Shown here: one piece after another, positions 36,940 through 46,066 of the stretch | Position numbering within the stretch: position 1 is the stretch's first letter | How the letters are laid out: each line of letters starts with the position of its first letter | Origin: a bacterium | Lineage (GTDB): Bacteria > Cyanobacteriota > Vampirovibrionia > Gastranaerophilales > UBA9971 | Assembly: GCA_037147175.1 (NCBI GenBank) | Contig: JBAWVS010000016.1 | Span: forward strand, 1 to 49,334 | Length of the DNA: 49,334 nucleotides | Direction: 5' to 3' | Notes under the pieces: generated by a model | The model's input: the letters and a program-made list of their open reading frames with translations, nothing else | Told to the model about the DNA's origin: nothing | Databases searched by the model: none | Made by a program: the position numbers and the translations under genes

Positions 36940-37530
36940 TTATTTATTTATTTTTAAAGATACCAGCAAGCCTGCGCCTATATCTAATTTAACCGTTTGA
37001 TAATCTTCATGTGCCGTCATCATGTCAATGTAGTTCCATAGCTTGCTTTCGTGAGAAACTACATTATCAGCTACAATCATGCCGTTTTTTTTGAGCATCG
37101 GATGAATGAGATTGAAATATTCAGCGTATTCCAGCTTGCTTGCATCAACAAAAGCAAAATCTATATAGGGGATATCGTTATCTTCATGGAGATAAAAAAG
37201 CTTAAGATCAAGCCTTTCGAGAATTTCGATAATTTTACCCTGAATAAGTGTTACTTTATCGAGCAAATTACATTCTTCAAGGTTTTTTCTTGCCAGTTCT
37301 TTTCTTTCTTCAGAGTATTCAATTGATACAAGATGTCCGCCTGTTTCTTGCAGTGCCAGCGCCAGCCATATCGCAGAGTACCCGTTTGAAGTCCCGAGTT
37401 CCAGAATATTTTTGTAATTGCCAGATTTTATAAGCAAGTTCAGAAAATTCGCAACTTCCGGACTTATATTCCAAAATTCACTGCGAGTTTTCTGAAGTTC
37501 CACCAATTTTTGTTGAATTGTTTCTTCCAT
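36940..37530 (-). CDS. Class I SAM-dependent O-methyltransferase (MTF_3 type)
   Basis: This 196-residue protein is similar to the catechol/caffeoyl-CoA O-methyltransferase family. The SAM-binding motif ILELGTSNGYSAIWLALAL, motif II HLVSIEYSEERKELARKNL, and DFAFVDASKLEYAEYFNL plus ADNVVSHESKLW (metal-binding acidic residues) are visible. The substrate cannot be deduced. Only 9 nt separate it from pyrE, and nagA follows 18 nt later, so it is in the same transcript. Confidence 0.88.
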   Translation of the reverse strand: MEETIQQKLVELQKTRSEFWNISPEVANFLNLLIKSGNYKNILELGTSNGYSAIWLALALQETGGHLVSIEYSEERKELARKNLEECNLLDKVTLIQGKIIEILERLDLKLFYLHEDNDIPYIDFAFVDASKLEYAEYFNLIHPMLKKNGMIVADNVVSHESKLWNYIDMMTAHEDYQTVKLDIGAGLLVSLKINK

Positions 37531-37539
37531 AAACCTTCA

Positions 37540-38100
37540 CTATACAGCCGTTTTAGTTCTACTACCCGGTTTCTCGATACTTTGACCTGATTTACACATA
37601 AAACATTCATCAGGAGCGTAAATTTCAGGATTAATTTGCAGTAACGATTTTATTTCCAAATCAGTCTGACCGCTTGTTCTATCAACCAGACTTCCGATTC
37701 CAGCTACTTCAGCACCGAAACTTTTGATAATTTCTATAGTTTCTTTTGTTGATTTTGCGGTGGTTATAACATCTTCTATAATAAGGACTTTCTCTCCTTT
37801 GTCAAGGCAAAATCCCCTTCTTAACAACATTATACCATCTTTTCTCTCGGTAAAAATAAATCTCTTGCCTAAAGATTTTGCGACTTCGTAGCCTATAATC
37901 ACTCCGCCTAATGCAGGTCCGACTACAACGTCTATTTCGCTTTCCGAGAAGAGATTTGCAATTAGTTTTCCTGCTTTTTCCGCATATTCCGGATATTGAA
38001 ACAGTTTTGCACACTGAAAATACTGATTGCTGTGAAAGCCTGAACTTAATTCAAAATGTCCTTTAAGCAAGCTTTCTGTTTTAATTAATAGGTCTAGCAT
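37540..38100 (-). CDS. pyrE: Orotate phosphoribosyltransferase
   Basis: This 186-residue PRTase forms OMP from orotate and PRPP. The PRPP motif VLIIEDVITTAKST is clear, together with the N-terminal LLKGHFELSSGFHSNQYFQC and the GPALGGVIIGYEVA segment. The C-terminal tail CMFCKSG-like (PDECFMCKSG) is typical of one bacterial subgroup. It lies 11 nt after pyrD in the order pyrK-pyrD-pyrE. Confidence 0.95.
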   Translation of the reverse strand: MLDLLIKTESLLKGHFELSSGFHSNQYFQCAKLFQYPEYAEKAGKLIANLFSESEIDVVVGPALGGVIIGYEVAKSLGKRFIFTERKDGIMLLRRGFCLDKGEKVLIIEDVITTAKSTKETIEIIKSFGAEVAGIGSLVDRTSGQTDLEIKSLLQINPEIYAPDECFMCKSGQSIEKPGSRTKTAV

Positions 38101-38111
38101 AAATATTTTCC

Positions 38112-39044
38112 TTATTTATTTTCATATCTTAAATTATTTAACAAGTCGTCTAAACTACTGTAATTTTGTTGTTTCATAAAACTATTTAACTCATCAACCA
38201 GTTTTTCACTGATATCAGGATGAGTAAAATTCGCTGTCCCTATCTGAACAGCATCAGCACCAACAGCAAAAAATTCCAGCATATCCTGAAAACTCGAAAT
38301 TCCTCCCATTCCTATAATGGGAATGGCTGTGTGTTGCCTGATTTCATAAATAAAATTCAATGCCAGAGGCTTGATACAGCTTCCTGACAAACCGCCTTTT
38401 ATGAATTTAAATCCTTTAAAGTTATTATTTATATCTATATTCATCGCCTTAACTGTATTAATGGCAGAAATTGCGTCAGCTCCTGCCTTTTCTGCTGTCA
38501 TAGCCATTTTTTCAGGGAAAGAAACATTTGAACTCAATTTTACAATTATTGTATTTTCAAAGTTTTTACGCACTTGACAAATCAGCCTGTAGAGGGTTTC
38601 TTCATCCTTCCCAAATTCCAAACATCCGCATTTTACGTTAGGGCAGGACAAATTAAGTTCTATAGCAGGGATATTGTTTGTTTGACAAATTTTTGCAAGC
38701 TCAACATATTCTTCAATACTTGAGCCTGCTATATTTACAGCAAAATTTATATTATTTTCTTTTAATACAGGAAGTTTATTCTCAATAAAATCGTAAATTC
38801 CTGTATTTTCAAGCCCGATAGAATTAATAAGACCGTTTTTAATTTCTTTAATTCGAGGTTGGGAGTTGCCGATTTTAGGATTTAGAGTTATGCCTTTTGT
38901 GATTATAGCCCCAATATTAGCTACTTTCATAAAGTCATCGTACTCATTAGTGTATCCGAAAGTCCCCGAAGCCGTTAAAATGGGATTTTTCAGTTTTAAT
39001 TTTCCGATATTTACAGAAGTATCCGGCTTTAATAAATTTGACAT
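38112..39044 (-). CDS. pyrD: Dihydroorotate dehydrogenase B, catalytic subunit
   Basis: This 310-residue class 1B enzyme is the FMN subunit that oxidises dihydroorotate to orotate and passes electrons through PyrK to NAD. Motifs: ILTASGTFGYTNEY, the catalytic-Cys loop LNLSCPNVKCG, IVKLSSN, and FMN-phosphate binding GMGGISSFQDMLEFFAVGA. Class 1B is confirmed by the adjacent pyrK, whose stop overlaps this start by 1 nt (TAATG). Confidence 0.96.
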   Translation of the reverse strand: MSNLLKPDTSVNIGKLKLKNPILTASGTFGYTNEYDDFMKVANIGAIITKGITLNPKIGNSQPRIKEIKNGLINSIGLENTGIYDFIENKLPVLKENNINFAVNIAGSSIEEYVELAKICQTNNIPAIELNLSCPNVKCGCLEFGKDEETLYRLICQVRKNFENTIIVKLSSNVSFPEKMAMTAEKAGADAISAINTVKAMNIDINNNFKGFKFIKGGLSGSCIKPLALNFIYEIRQHTAIPIIGMGGISSFQDMLEFFAVGADAVQIGTANFTHPDISEKLVDELNSFMKQQNYSSLDDLLNNLRYENK

Positions 39045-39811
39045 TATAATAAAACCTCACTTCCATTAAAAACAGGTCCGTCTTTGCAGATTCTTTTGTT
39101 TACTAATTTGCCGTTTTCTTTGATTTGAACGGTACACCCCATACAAACACCTGTTCCGCAGGCAAAATCTCTTTCCAGAGCAACTTCTGTTTGGATATTA
39201 TATTTTTCTGCGACCTGAATAATATATTTTATAGCAGCATTTGGTCCGCATGTGTAAATTTTTTGCGGTTTCGTTTCTTTTATAATATTTTCCAGATGTT
39301 TATCCAATCTTCCTTCAAGCCCTGCCGAGCCATCTTCGGTTATAATGATTTGATTATCACTGTGAGCGTAGTCTAAATAAGTCTGCGAACATTCCATAAA
39401 AGTATAATTTATTGCCGACTTGTTTAATATTTCTGACAAAAAAATAATCGGGGCAATTCCTACACCGCACCCGATTAATAGTGAATTTTTATTTTCCGCA
39501 TTGAATCCTTTGCCTAAAGGACCTATTACATCTGTCAAATCTCCACTATTAAGGGATGAAAGATATTTTGTGCCTTTGCCTTTAATTTTATAAATTATTT
39601 CAAAAGTGTTGTTTTTAGAATTTGCAATGCTAAAAGGTCTTCGCAGCGTTAAATCTTCGCATAATATAGATACAAACTGCCCCGGTTTGGCGTTTTCTGC
39701 AATTATTTGATTTTCAAAAGTAAGTTTCCACGTATCTTCAGAGAGTTTTACATTGCTTAAAACTTTTACCTGATGCGGACCCTTTATTTTGATTTTTGTT
39801 TGTAACTGCAT
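39044..39811 (-). CDS. pyrK: Dihydroorotate dehydrogenase B, electron transfer subunit
   Basis: This 255-residue FAD/[2Fe-2S] reductase subunit has FAD-binding RRPFSIA, NAD-binding LLIGCGVGIAPIIFL and CGPNAAIK, and the cluster motif CGTGVCMGC followed by a fourth Cys in KRICKDGPVF. It transfers electrons from PyrD to NAD+. It heads the pyrK-pyrD-pyrE cluster and overlaps pyrD by 1 nt. Confidence 0.95.
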   Translation of the reverse strand: MQLQTKIKIKGPHQVKVLSNVKLSEDTWKLTFENQIIAENAKPGQFVSILCEDLTLRRPFSIANSKNNTFEIIYKIKGKGTKYLSSLNSGDLTDVIGPLGKGFNAENKNSLLIGCGVGIAPIIFLSEILNKSAINYTFMECSQTYLDYAHSDNQIIITEDGSAGLEGRLDKHLENIIKETKPQKIYTCGPNAAIKYIIQVAEKYNIQTEVALERDFACGTGVCMGCTVQIKENGKLVNKRICKDGPVFNGSEVLL

Positions 39812-39889
39812 ATAGTCCCTGATTATTTTATTATTCTCTAGTAAATTACTCTAAGAACGCATTATTTTCAAGTTAAGGTTACGAAAATA

Positions 39890-40741
39890 TTAATTCATTA
39901 AAAGCAAAACTTCCCTGATAACTTTTGCGGCAGTAACTGTTGAAACTCCCGAACTGTCATAAGGCGGAGATAGTTCCAGAACATCTGCTCCCACAATATT
40001 CAGGCCTTTAAGAAGCATCAACCAGCTCATTAACTCATTATAAGTCATACCGCCCGGTTCAGGCGTACCTGTTCCGCTCATCAGGCTCGGATCGAGGACA
40101 TCCAGATCTATAGATAAAAAGACAGGTTTATTTTCGAGAAGTTTTAATCTTTCTTTTAACTTATCCTGAGTTTTTACTATAGTATTATTGTCTTTCATCC
40201 ATTGGAATTCTTCTTGTGTACCTGAGCGAATGCCTATCTGGATTAAATTATCAGGAGTAATTACTTCGGAAATTCTTTTCATAACGCAAGCATGAGAAAG
40301 TTTTTCATCTAAATAATCTTCTCTGACATCAGCATGCGCATCAAAATGAATTACAAAAATCTCGGGATATTTTTCATTGTAGGCTTTTATAACAGGAAAA
40401 GTTACAAGATGCTCTCCTCCTATTCCCAGCCATTTTTTGTTGTATGCAAGTGTTTTTTTAGCGGCTTTTTCTATTGTTTGAAGTATATTTTCTCTATTGC
40501 CCAGCTGAAAATCGATTTCTCCCGCGTCATAAAACTTGACTTCATCAAGATCTCGCTCTTGAATTGGAGAATAAGACTCCAGTCCGTACGAGGCTATTCT
40601 TATGAGTTCCGGTGCAAATCTTGTGCCGGGTCTGTAGGAACACGTTCCGTCATAAGGAAGTCCAACCATTACGCAGTCAGCCTCTATAAAATTTTCTGTG
40701 GAATTTGTCCAATTCCTCGGTAAAAATGGGACATTTAACAT
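39890..40741 (-). CDS. speB: Agmatinase (ureohydrolase)
   Basis: This 283-residue manganese ureohydrolase yields putrescine and urea from agmatine. All metal-binding motifs are present: GGEH (108-111), HFDAHAD (132-138) and SIDLDVLDP (210-218). The substrate is inferred from similarity and from its place next to speE and speD. It lies upstream of pyrK across 78 nt. A separate arginine decarboxylase must supply agmatine; it is not in the window. Confidence 0.93.
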   Translation of the reverse strand: MLNVPFLPRNWTNSTENFIEADCVMVGLPYDGTCSYRPGTRFAPELIRIASYGLESYSPIQERDLDEVKFYDAGEIDFQLGNRENILQTIEKAAKKTLAYNKKWLGIGGEHLVTFPVIKAYNEKYPEIFVIHFDAHADVREDYLDEKLSHACVMKRISEVITPDNLIQIGIRSGTQEEFQWMKDNNTIVKTQDKLKERLKLLENKPVFLSIDLDVLDPSLMSGTGTPEPGGMTYNELMSWLMLLKGLNIVGADVLELSPPYDSSGVSTVTAAKVIREVLLLMN

Positions 40742-41027
40742 TTTGATTTTCCATATTCTGATTTATAAAGAAATTTTATCATGTTTGAATCGAAATTCGA
40801 TTAGTTACTTATTGTTAAGAAATATTAAAAAAATTATTTTTGAATATCAATATTTGTGTCTTAAATTTTTATAAACAATATTACAGAGGAGAAGCAATTA
40901 TTTTCTTGTGCAAACTTTAAATAGTCAGAAGTAAAAATAATTAATTATAAGAAATGTGTCAGATAAATTTTATGATTTTAGAATGAAACATAATTTTTAA
41001 AAATTTATTAATGAAAAAAATTTTAAT

Positions 41028-41870
41028 TTATTGTTTTACGATATCCCGAATAAAGTTCGGCAGGACGAAAACTGATTTGTGAAACTCTCTGTTGTACAAC
41101 TTAGCATGTTTTTCAATTTCTTCTGCGGCTTTGATATTTTTGATTTCGGTCGGATTTACAGTTTCCGAACAGAAAGTCCAGCTCCAAAAAGAACCCGGAT
41201 ATGTCGGAACAGGTGCAATATAAGTTTTAACAACAGGAAAAACTTTTTTGAGCAAACTTGAAATTAATCCCAGCTCTTTTTGGTTAAGAATCGGTGATTC
41301 GCTCTGGGCAGCCATTACACCGCCTTCTTTAAGTGCATTTTTGACGTTGGTATAAAAATCTTCTGTAAATAAACCTTCGCCAGGCCCCATCGGGTCGGTT
41401 GAATCAATCAAAATCACATCAAAATTCTTGCTTTGTCTTTTCATATATTCAATAGCGTCTTCAACATTGATTTTAACTCGTGAATCATCAAGCTTTCCTG
41501 CTATAGAAGGCAGATATTTTTTGCTTACTTCTATAACTGCCCCGTCAATTTCACAAAGCACAATTTCTTTTACCGAAGGATGTTTTAAAACTTCTCTTAC
41601 AGTTCCTCCATCACCGCCACCAACTATGAGTACTCTCTCAGGGTTTTGGTGTGCGAGCATCGGAATATGTGAAATCATTTCATGATAGAAAAATTCGTCT
41701 TTTTCTGTAGTCATCACAAGTCCGTCAAGAAGAAGCATCTTCCCGTAGGCTTCAGTTTCGATAATTTCAACTTTCTGAAAATCAGAGTATTCACTGTGCA
41801 AAATATCCTTGATTTTAAATGTTAAACCAAGTACATCTTTATATTTTTCTGTATACCATATATCTGTCAA
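41028..41870 (-). CDS. speE: Spermidine synthase (aminopropyltransferase)
   Basis: This 280-residue enzyme transfers an aminopropyl group from decarboxylated SAM to putrescine. Motifs: nucleotide-binding VGGGDGGTVREV (83-94), LCEIDGAVIEVSKKYLP, DAIEY near 138, and the catalytic DSTDPMGPGEGLF (Asp156, Asp159). The C-terminal gate region YPGSFWSWTFCS is present. It is followed, after 286 nt without a gene, by speB. Confidence 0.96.
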   Translation of the reverse strand: MTDIWYTEKYKDVLGLTFKIKDILHSEYSDFQKVEIIETEAYGKMLLLDGLVMTTEKDEFFYHEMISHIPMLAHQNPERVLIVGGGDGGTVREVLKHPSVKEIVLCEIDGAVIEVSKKYLPSIAGKLDDSRVKINVEDAIEYMKRQSKNFDVILIDSTDPMGPGEGLFTEDFYTNVKNALKEGGVMAAQSESPILNQKELGLISSLLKKVFPVVKTYIAPVPTYPGSFWSWTFCSETVNPTEIKNIKAAEEIEKHAKLYNREFHKSVFVLPNFIRDIVKQ

Positions 41871-41998
41871 TTTTTTGTTCTCTTTTGTTATTATTTATTA
41901 TACTAAGCAAGCTAACCGGCTGCATGATTGTGGAGATTAGAAGCCCAAAACAACACTGTCAGACTCTAAATTTAATTTGCATGCTATAAAACACCCAA

Positions 41999-42439
41999 TT
42001 ATATTTGAGTTTTGATCTGAAAGGGAGTTTCGATAATTTCATTATTTTCTGTGTTTAGCATTCCGCGTTTTAATTCACTGTAAGATGAAGATCCTGCGTG
42101 GAATTTTTGTTTCAGATATTCATAAGCAACAAGCGGATCGCAAGAATCGCCGCATGTAAAGAGATCTACAGCTGCATATCCAAATTCCGGCCATGTGTGA
42201 ACGGCAAGATGCGATTCTGATATTATTACAACACCACTTACTCCGAAGGGGCTAAACATATGAAAGTTTTTTTCAACTACAGTCGCACCGCATTCAACTG
42301 CTGCTTCGACCATATATCTCTCAATTAATTCAACATTATTTAATACATTGGAATCACAGTTATAAAGTTCTGCCAGAACGTGTCTTCCGAGGTTAACAGT
42401 TTTATTTGTCGTCATTTGTGGATTTGTCTGTAAATTCAA
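41999..42439 (-). CDS. speD: S-adenosylmethionine decarboxylase proenzyme (prokaryotic type)
   Basis: This 146-residue class 1B (SpeH-type) proenzyme cleaves itself at Glu-Ser in [13 protein letters not shown], making Ser76 the pyruvoyl group. His81 and Cys96 (LFTCGD) are the usual processing and catalytic residues. It makes decarboxylated SAM for SpeE. The TTG at 42439 has a GAGAGAG SD-like stretch; the ATG at 42415 gives the usual N-terminus ([16 protein letters not shown]) but no SD, so the start is uncertain. Confidence 0.93.
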   Translation of the reverse strand: MNLQTNPQMTTNKTVNLGRHVLAELYNCDSNVLNNVELIERYMVEAAVECGATVVEKNFHMFSPFGVSGVVIISESHLAVHTWPEFGYAAVDLFTCGDSCDPLVAYEYLKQKFHAGSSSYSELKRGMLNTENNEIIETPFQIKTQI

Positions 42440-42735
42440 TTTTTTTTAATCTCTCTCTAAACTAACCAGACCGCTTATTTTATATGTTATTTATGAAAAA
42501 TTATCATAGAAAATAATGATAATCAAGAAACTTTATCATCTTGGATTAATAGAATAAAGTGTCTTTTCGTTAGTATTATTTTGTATTCGTCTATAAAAAA
42601 GATATTTGTTTATAACAAAATGTAAATTATTATTTAAATAAATAGCCAAATTTCCATAATATTGGAGGTTTAGAGCATTAATTTTTTTATAGTCCATGTT
42701 AATTTGAAGTTTTACAACTATAAGACAAAATTTAT

Positions 42736-43254
42736 ATGAAAAAAAAAATAAATACAGCCGGGAGGGTTCCTTGCAAATGCAGAATAGTTAGTCTGGATTT
42801 ACTTTCGATTTTTCTTAAATATCAGGACAGAAAAGACTGTATTGTGTCTTTGTTGACAGATATAAAAAACAAATTCGGGTGCATTACAGAAGAAGACCTG
42901 ATTTGTATAACTGAACATTTTGATATTTCCGAAAACGAAATCATGGAAGTTGTAAGTCTTAATAATGAACTTGAAATAACACCTATAAAACAGCATTTGA
43001 TACGAGTTTGCAGAGGAATTGTCTGCCAAATTTGCGGTTCCGATAAATTACTTGAAGCAGCGAGTAATGAACTTAAAATTATTCAGGGAAACTGCACAGA
43101 AGATAACAAATTCAGGCTGGAAGTGGTTGAATGCGTAGGATTTTGTGAAATTGCACCCATTATGGCCATTGATAATGCTTTTTACGGAAATATTGACGTA
43201 TCTGATGCCACAGCACTTATCGCGCATGAAAAACAGAAAAACAAATCATGCTAA
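42736..43254 (+). CDS. Stand-alone NuoE-like [2Fe-2S] thioredoxin-fold protein
   Basis: This is a 172-residue protein. The N-terminal helical region (VSLLTDIKNKFGCITEEDL) and the thioredoxin-like [2Fe-2S] domain with CRGIVC (C-x4-C, about 95-100) and CVGFC (C-x3-C, about 135-139) match the 24-kDa subunit of complex I and of NAD-reducing hydrogenases. No nuoF or nuoG or hydrogenase gene lies nearby, so it may serve a multi-subunit enzyme encoded elsewhere. The N-terminus (INTAGRVPCKCR) carries two extra Cys residues. The SD is weak. Confidence 0.82.
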   Translation: MKKKINTAGRVPCKCRIVSLDLLSIFLKYQDRKDCIVSLLTDIKNKFGCITEEDLICITEHFDISENEIMEVVSLNNELEITPIKQHLIRVCRGIVCQICGSDKLLEAASNELKIIQGNCTEDNKFRLEVVECVGFCEIAPIMAIDNAFYGNIDVSDATALIAHEKQKNKSC

Positions 43255-43320
43255 ACATGTTGTTAAACAACCCGGGTCGCCAACTAGCTAAAATTATTGC
43301 AAATATTGATTTTTGAGAAT

Positions 43321-43415
43321 GTCATCCTGAGCAAAGCGAAGGATCTGTCCAATTTGTGATTTTAGCTAAAAATGCTTACTGGACAGATTCTTCGGGCTTT
43401 AGCCCTCAGAATGAC
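43321..43415. repeat. Palindromic interspersed repeat, copy C
   Basis: The left half GTCATCCTGAGCAAAGCGAA + GGATCTGTCC is matched by the right half GGACAGATTCTTCGGGC...CTCAGAATGAC. The inner stem ATCCT/AGGAT closes the loop GAGCAAAGCGA. It lies between the convergent NuoE-like gene and engB, where it could end transcription in both directions. Confidence 0.8.
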
Positions 43416-43448
43416 AATTTGTAAAAATAAATTAATTAACGACAGGGA

Positions 43449-44033
43449 TTAAACGAAATCGTTTATAATTCCTGTAAAAACCGTTAAAATCTTATCTTTT
43501 CCAACGCCTGTTTTCGATGAAAACTCTATAACTTCTGTTTCTAAAAGTTTTGATATATTTTGAAGCGACCTGAAAGCTTCATTTTTTGAAAGCGTATCTG
43601 TTTTAGTTACCAGTGTAATAATCGGAATCCTATAAAACTCTAGCCAATCCCTCATTTGAAGGTCATTATTTTGTACGTCATGCCTTGAATCAATAAATTG
43701 AATTACTGCTTTTAAAGATGTCCTGCCTTTTAGGTATTCTTCAAGTGTCTTGCCCCATTTTTCCTGTTCTGTTTTGGAAATTTTCGCATAGCCGTATCCC
43801 GGTAAATCTGCAATAATTATTTCTTCATTTATATTAAAAAAGTTAATAAGTCTTGTTTTTCCGGGGGTATTACTGGTTTTAGCCAGCTTCTTTCTGTTTG
43901 TTAAGGTATTTATGAAAGAAGATTTGCCCACATTTGAACGGCCTATCAAAGCAATTTCGGGCAGGTTGAAATCAGGACAATTTTTAAGACAGGTTGAGCT
44001 GGTTATAAACGTTGCGTTGGTTACTTTCTTCAT
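43449..44033 (-). CDS. engB: Ribosome biogenesis GTPase EngB (YihA/YsxC)
   Basis: This 194-residue TrmE-Era-family GTPase takes part in 50S assembly. G1 is GRSNVGKSSFIN, followed by switch I around TSNTPGKTR, G3 DLPGYGYA, G4 TKTD and G5 SSKTG. The start region (MKKVTNATFITSS) overlaps the upstream 103-residue reading frame by 50 nt and has no clear SD, which suggests translational coupling. Confidence 0.95.
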   Translation of the reverse strand: MKKVTNATFITSSTCLKNCPDFNLPEIALIGRSNVGKSSFINTLTNRKKLAKTSNTPGKTRLINFFNINEEIIIADLPGYGYAKISKTEQEKWGKTLEEYLKGRTSLKAVIQFIDSRHDVQNNDLQMRDWLEFYRIPIITLVTKTDTLSKNEAFRSLQNISKLLETEVIEFSSKTGVGKDKILTVFTGIINDFV

Positions 44034-44295
44034 TTTTTATGCCATTAATCTTTTTTTTATGTCTTTTCCAGGTATTTGATAACAAATCATAAGTTTTCTT
44101 ATCATTTATCACAGTTATTTGCGCAGAATCATCTTTTTTAAAATCAATATTGAAAAGTTGATTTTTATGTGAAGAAAAAATATTTTCTGTTTCCAACATT
44201 ACTATCTCAAGAAATTTATCCTTAAGAATACTTAAGGACTCCCTGTTAAAAATTTCGAACGTTCTTAAAATATCAAATGTTCTTTTCTTTTTCAC
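43984..44295 (-). CDS. Small unrecognised protein overlapping engB
   Basis: This is a 103-residue basic, Lys-rich frame starting at GTG with AGGCG upstream. No domain is recognised; segments are FDILRTFEIFNRESLSILKDK and ITVINDKKTYDLL, with a basic KRHKKK. The 50-nt overlap with engB in another frame is unusual, and its C-terminal 17 residues are encoded by engB sequence. It may be real and translationally coupled. The absence of another gene in this gap and of a clear engB SD favours it. Confidence 0.5.
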   Translation of the reverse strand: MKKKRTFDILRTFEIFNRESLSILKDKFLEIVMLETENIFSSHKNQLFNIDFKKDDSAQITVINDKKTYDLLSNTWKRHKKKINGIKNEESNQRNVYNQLNLS

Positions 44296-44544
44296 TTTTC
44301 GCCTTTTTTCTTTATAGAAATTATAGAAATTTTAGCAGATAAATCAAAATTTTGAAAATATGTTTAAAAATTGAACTCAAGTTGCTAACTATTGCAAAGA
44401 ATTGTAAATGTTATGAGCCGTATATAACAAATATAGCAATTTTATATAACGCGCTGTTTTTATATAAGTATAGAAGATATTTCAAAATAAAATATCAAAA
44501 AAATAAATAATATCAAAGTTAGTTAATAAAAATGGAGATTAATT

Positions 44545-44733
44545 ATGGCCAGAGTACTGATTTCAATGCCCGACGAATTCCTTTCTATGATTGACAACAT
44601 TGCCGACACAGAACAGAGATCCAGAAGTGAACTAATTCGTGAAGCATTAAGGACTTATATTCATAAGTCAAAAGTTAGAGAAAATAGTTTAGCCGGTGAA
44701 AATGCAAATCTTCTAGAATCATTATTTGAATAA
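44545..44733 (+). CDS. Ribbon-helix-helix (CopG/MetJ-type) DNA-binding protein
   Basis: This 62-residue protein has a beta-strand (ARVLISMPDEFLS) followed by two helices (MIDNIADTEQ and SRSELIREALRTYI), the RHH pattern of CopG antitoxins and small repressors. GGAG lies 8 nt before the ATG. No toxin gene is adjacent and a terminator follows directly, so it is a solitary regulator here. Confidence 0.88.
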   Translation: MARVLISMPDEFLSMIDNIADTEQRSRSELIREALRTYIHKSKVRENSLAGENANLLESLFE

Positions 44734-44749
44734 TTACAAAATTTATATA

Positions 44750-44785
44750 AAAACCCCGTTTATTAACAAACGGGGTTTTATTGTG
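44750..44785 (+). terminator. Rho-independent terminator of the RHH gene
   Basis: AAACCCCGTTT (44751-44761) pairs perfectly with AAACGGGGTTT (44768-44778) around a 6-nt loop, followed by a T-rich tract. Confidence 0.85.
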
Positions 44786-44805
44786 TTTAAGTACACGTAA
44801 AACTT

Positions 44806-44936
44806 AGAGCCTATCTTGTTAAAAATATAAAAATCGAGATATACAAGTTTTATAGGCTCGTTTTAAGGACTGCGGTTAAAATCGGAAACGGCTTGTTTGA
44901 CAAGGCGGTTTTGATTTTAACAAGACAGCTTCTTAT
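44806..44936. mobile_element. MITE-like element, copy 1
   Basis: This is a roughly 130-bp element without a reading frame. The ends are AGCCTATCTTGTTAAAA and (reverse complement of the other end) AGCTGTCTTGTTAAAA, an imperfect TIR of 16-17 bp. The copy at 48551-48683 is almost identical in inverse orientation (one internal substitution and a 3-nt difference at one end). A shortened copy is at 30594. The internal sequence has further dyads. Confidence 0.78.
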
Positions 44937-44954
44937 ATTATTTAATAAAAATGC

Positions 44955-46043
44955 CTAGGATAACTCAAGAATTTTCTTAGAGATCAAATCACCCATTTCT
45001 GAAGTACCTACAAGGATTTTTCCGTCGCTCATTATATCAAATGTTCTATATCCTTCTTTAAGGACATCTTTTACCGCATTTTCAATAATATCAGCTTCCT
45101 TATCAAGATTAAAACTGTATTTAAGCATCATAGATGCTGACATTACAGTTGCTATTGGGTTTACTTTATTAAGTCCTTTTAAATCCGGCGCACTTCCATG
45201 AGAGGGTTCGTACATAGCCGGACCTTTATCGGTAAGGCTTGCGCTTGCAAGCATCCCCAGCGAACCTATAAGCATAGATGCTTCGTCTGAAAGAATATCG
45301 CCAAAAATATTTCCTGTAACAACGACATCAAATTGTTTTGGGTTTCTGATTAATTGCATGGCCGCGTTGTCAACATACATATGAGAAAGTTCGACTTCAG
45401 GATAATTTTTTGCTACTTTTTCTACTGTTTCTCTCCAAAGCCTTGAAACATCGAGAACATTTGCTTTATCAACAGAACAAAGCTTTTTATTTCTTTTCAT
45501 TGCTATTTCAAAAGCTATTTTGGCGATTCTTTCTATTTCATATTCCCAGTAAATCATGTTATTAAAGCCGACTTTTTGTCCGTTTCTTTCTTCTACGCCC
45601 TTAGGTTCTCCAAAATAAACATCGCCTGTTAATTCTCTGACAATCATGATATCTACACCTTTGATATACTCTTCTTTTAATGTAGAAGATGATACAAGCT
45701 CATCATACATGACAGCAGGTCTTAAGTTAGCAAAAAGTCCCAACTCTTTTCTGATTTTCAAAAGACCTTTTTCAGGTCTGATAGCAGGGTCAAGAGTATC
45801 ATATTTCCAATCACCTACTGCGCCAAGAAAAACCGCATCCGAGTTTTTGGCAAGTTCGAGTGTTTTGTCGGGAAGAGGGCTTCCTGAATCATCTACTGCG
45901 ATTCCGCCTATTAAACCGTACGTATATTCAAATTTATGTCCGAATTTTTCCGATATTGATTTTAAAACTTTGATGCCCTGTTCAATGACATCAGGACCTA
46001 TTCCATCTCCCGGAAGCACTGCTATTTTATATGTTTTTGACAT
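44955..46043 (-). CDS. leuB: 3-isopropylmalate dehydrogenase
   Basis: This 362-residue NAD-dependent enzyme performs the oxidative decarboxylation step in leucine synthesis. Motifs: N-terminal [47 protein letters not shown], and the metal site in [14 protein letters not shown] with [11 protein letters not shown], then [17 protein letters not shown] precedes the ATG. It follows leuD in the order leuD-leuB with a 23-nt gap; leuA and leuC are not in the window. Confidence 0.96.
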   Translation of the reverse strand: MSKTYKIAVLPGDGIGPDVIEQGIKVLKSISEKFGHKFEYTYGLIGGIAVDDSGSPLPDKTLELAKNSDAVFLGAVGDWKYDTLDPAIRPEKGLLKIRKELGLFANLRPAVMYDELVSSSTLKEEYIKGVDIMIVRELTGDVYFGEPKGVEERNGQKVGFNNMIYWEYEIERIAKIAFEIAMKRNKKLCSVDKANVLDVSRLWRETVEKVAKNYPEVELSHMYVDNAAMQLIRNPKQFDVVVTGNIFGDILSDEASMLIGSLGMLASASLTDKGPAMYEPSHGSAPDLKGLNKVNPIATVMSASMMLKYSFNLDKEADIIENAVKDVLKEGYRTFDIMSDGKILVGTSEMGDLISKKILELS

Positions 46044-46066
46044 TATAAGAACGCCTTTCGTATAAT

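Noticed and set aside
30482-43415. CRISPR array
   Set aside because: The repeats are dispersed singly over 13 kb, are palindromic and lack regularly spaced spacers; no cas gene is present.
44545-44733. Toxin-antitoxin pair with the RHH protein as antitoxin
   Set aside because: A strong terminator follows the gene within 20 nt and no toxin-like frame lies on either side.
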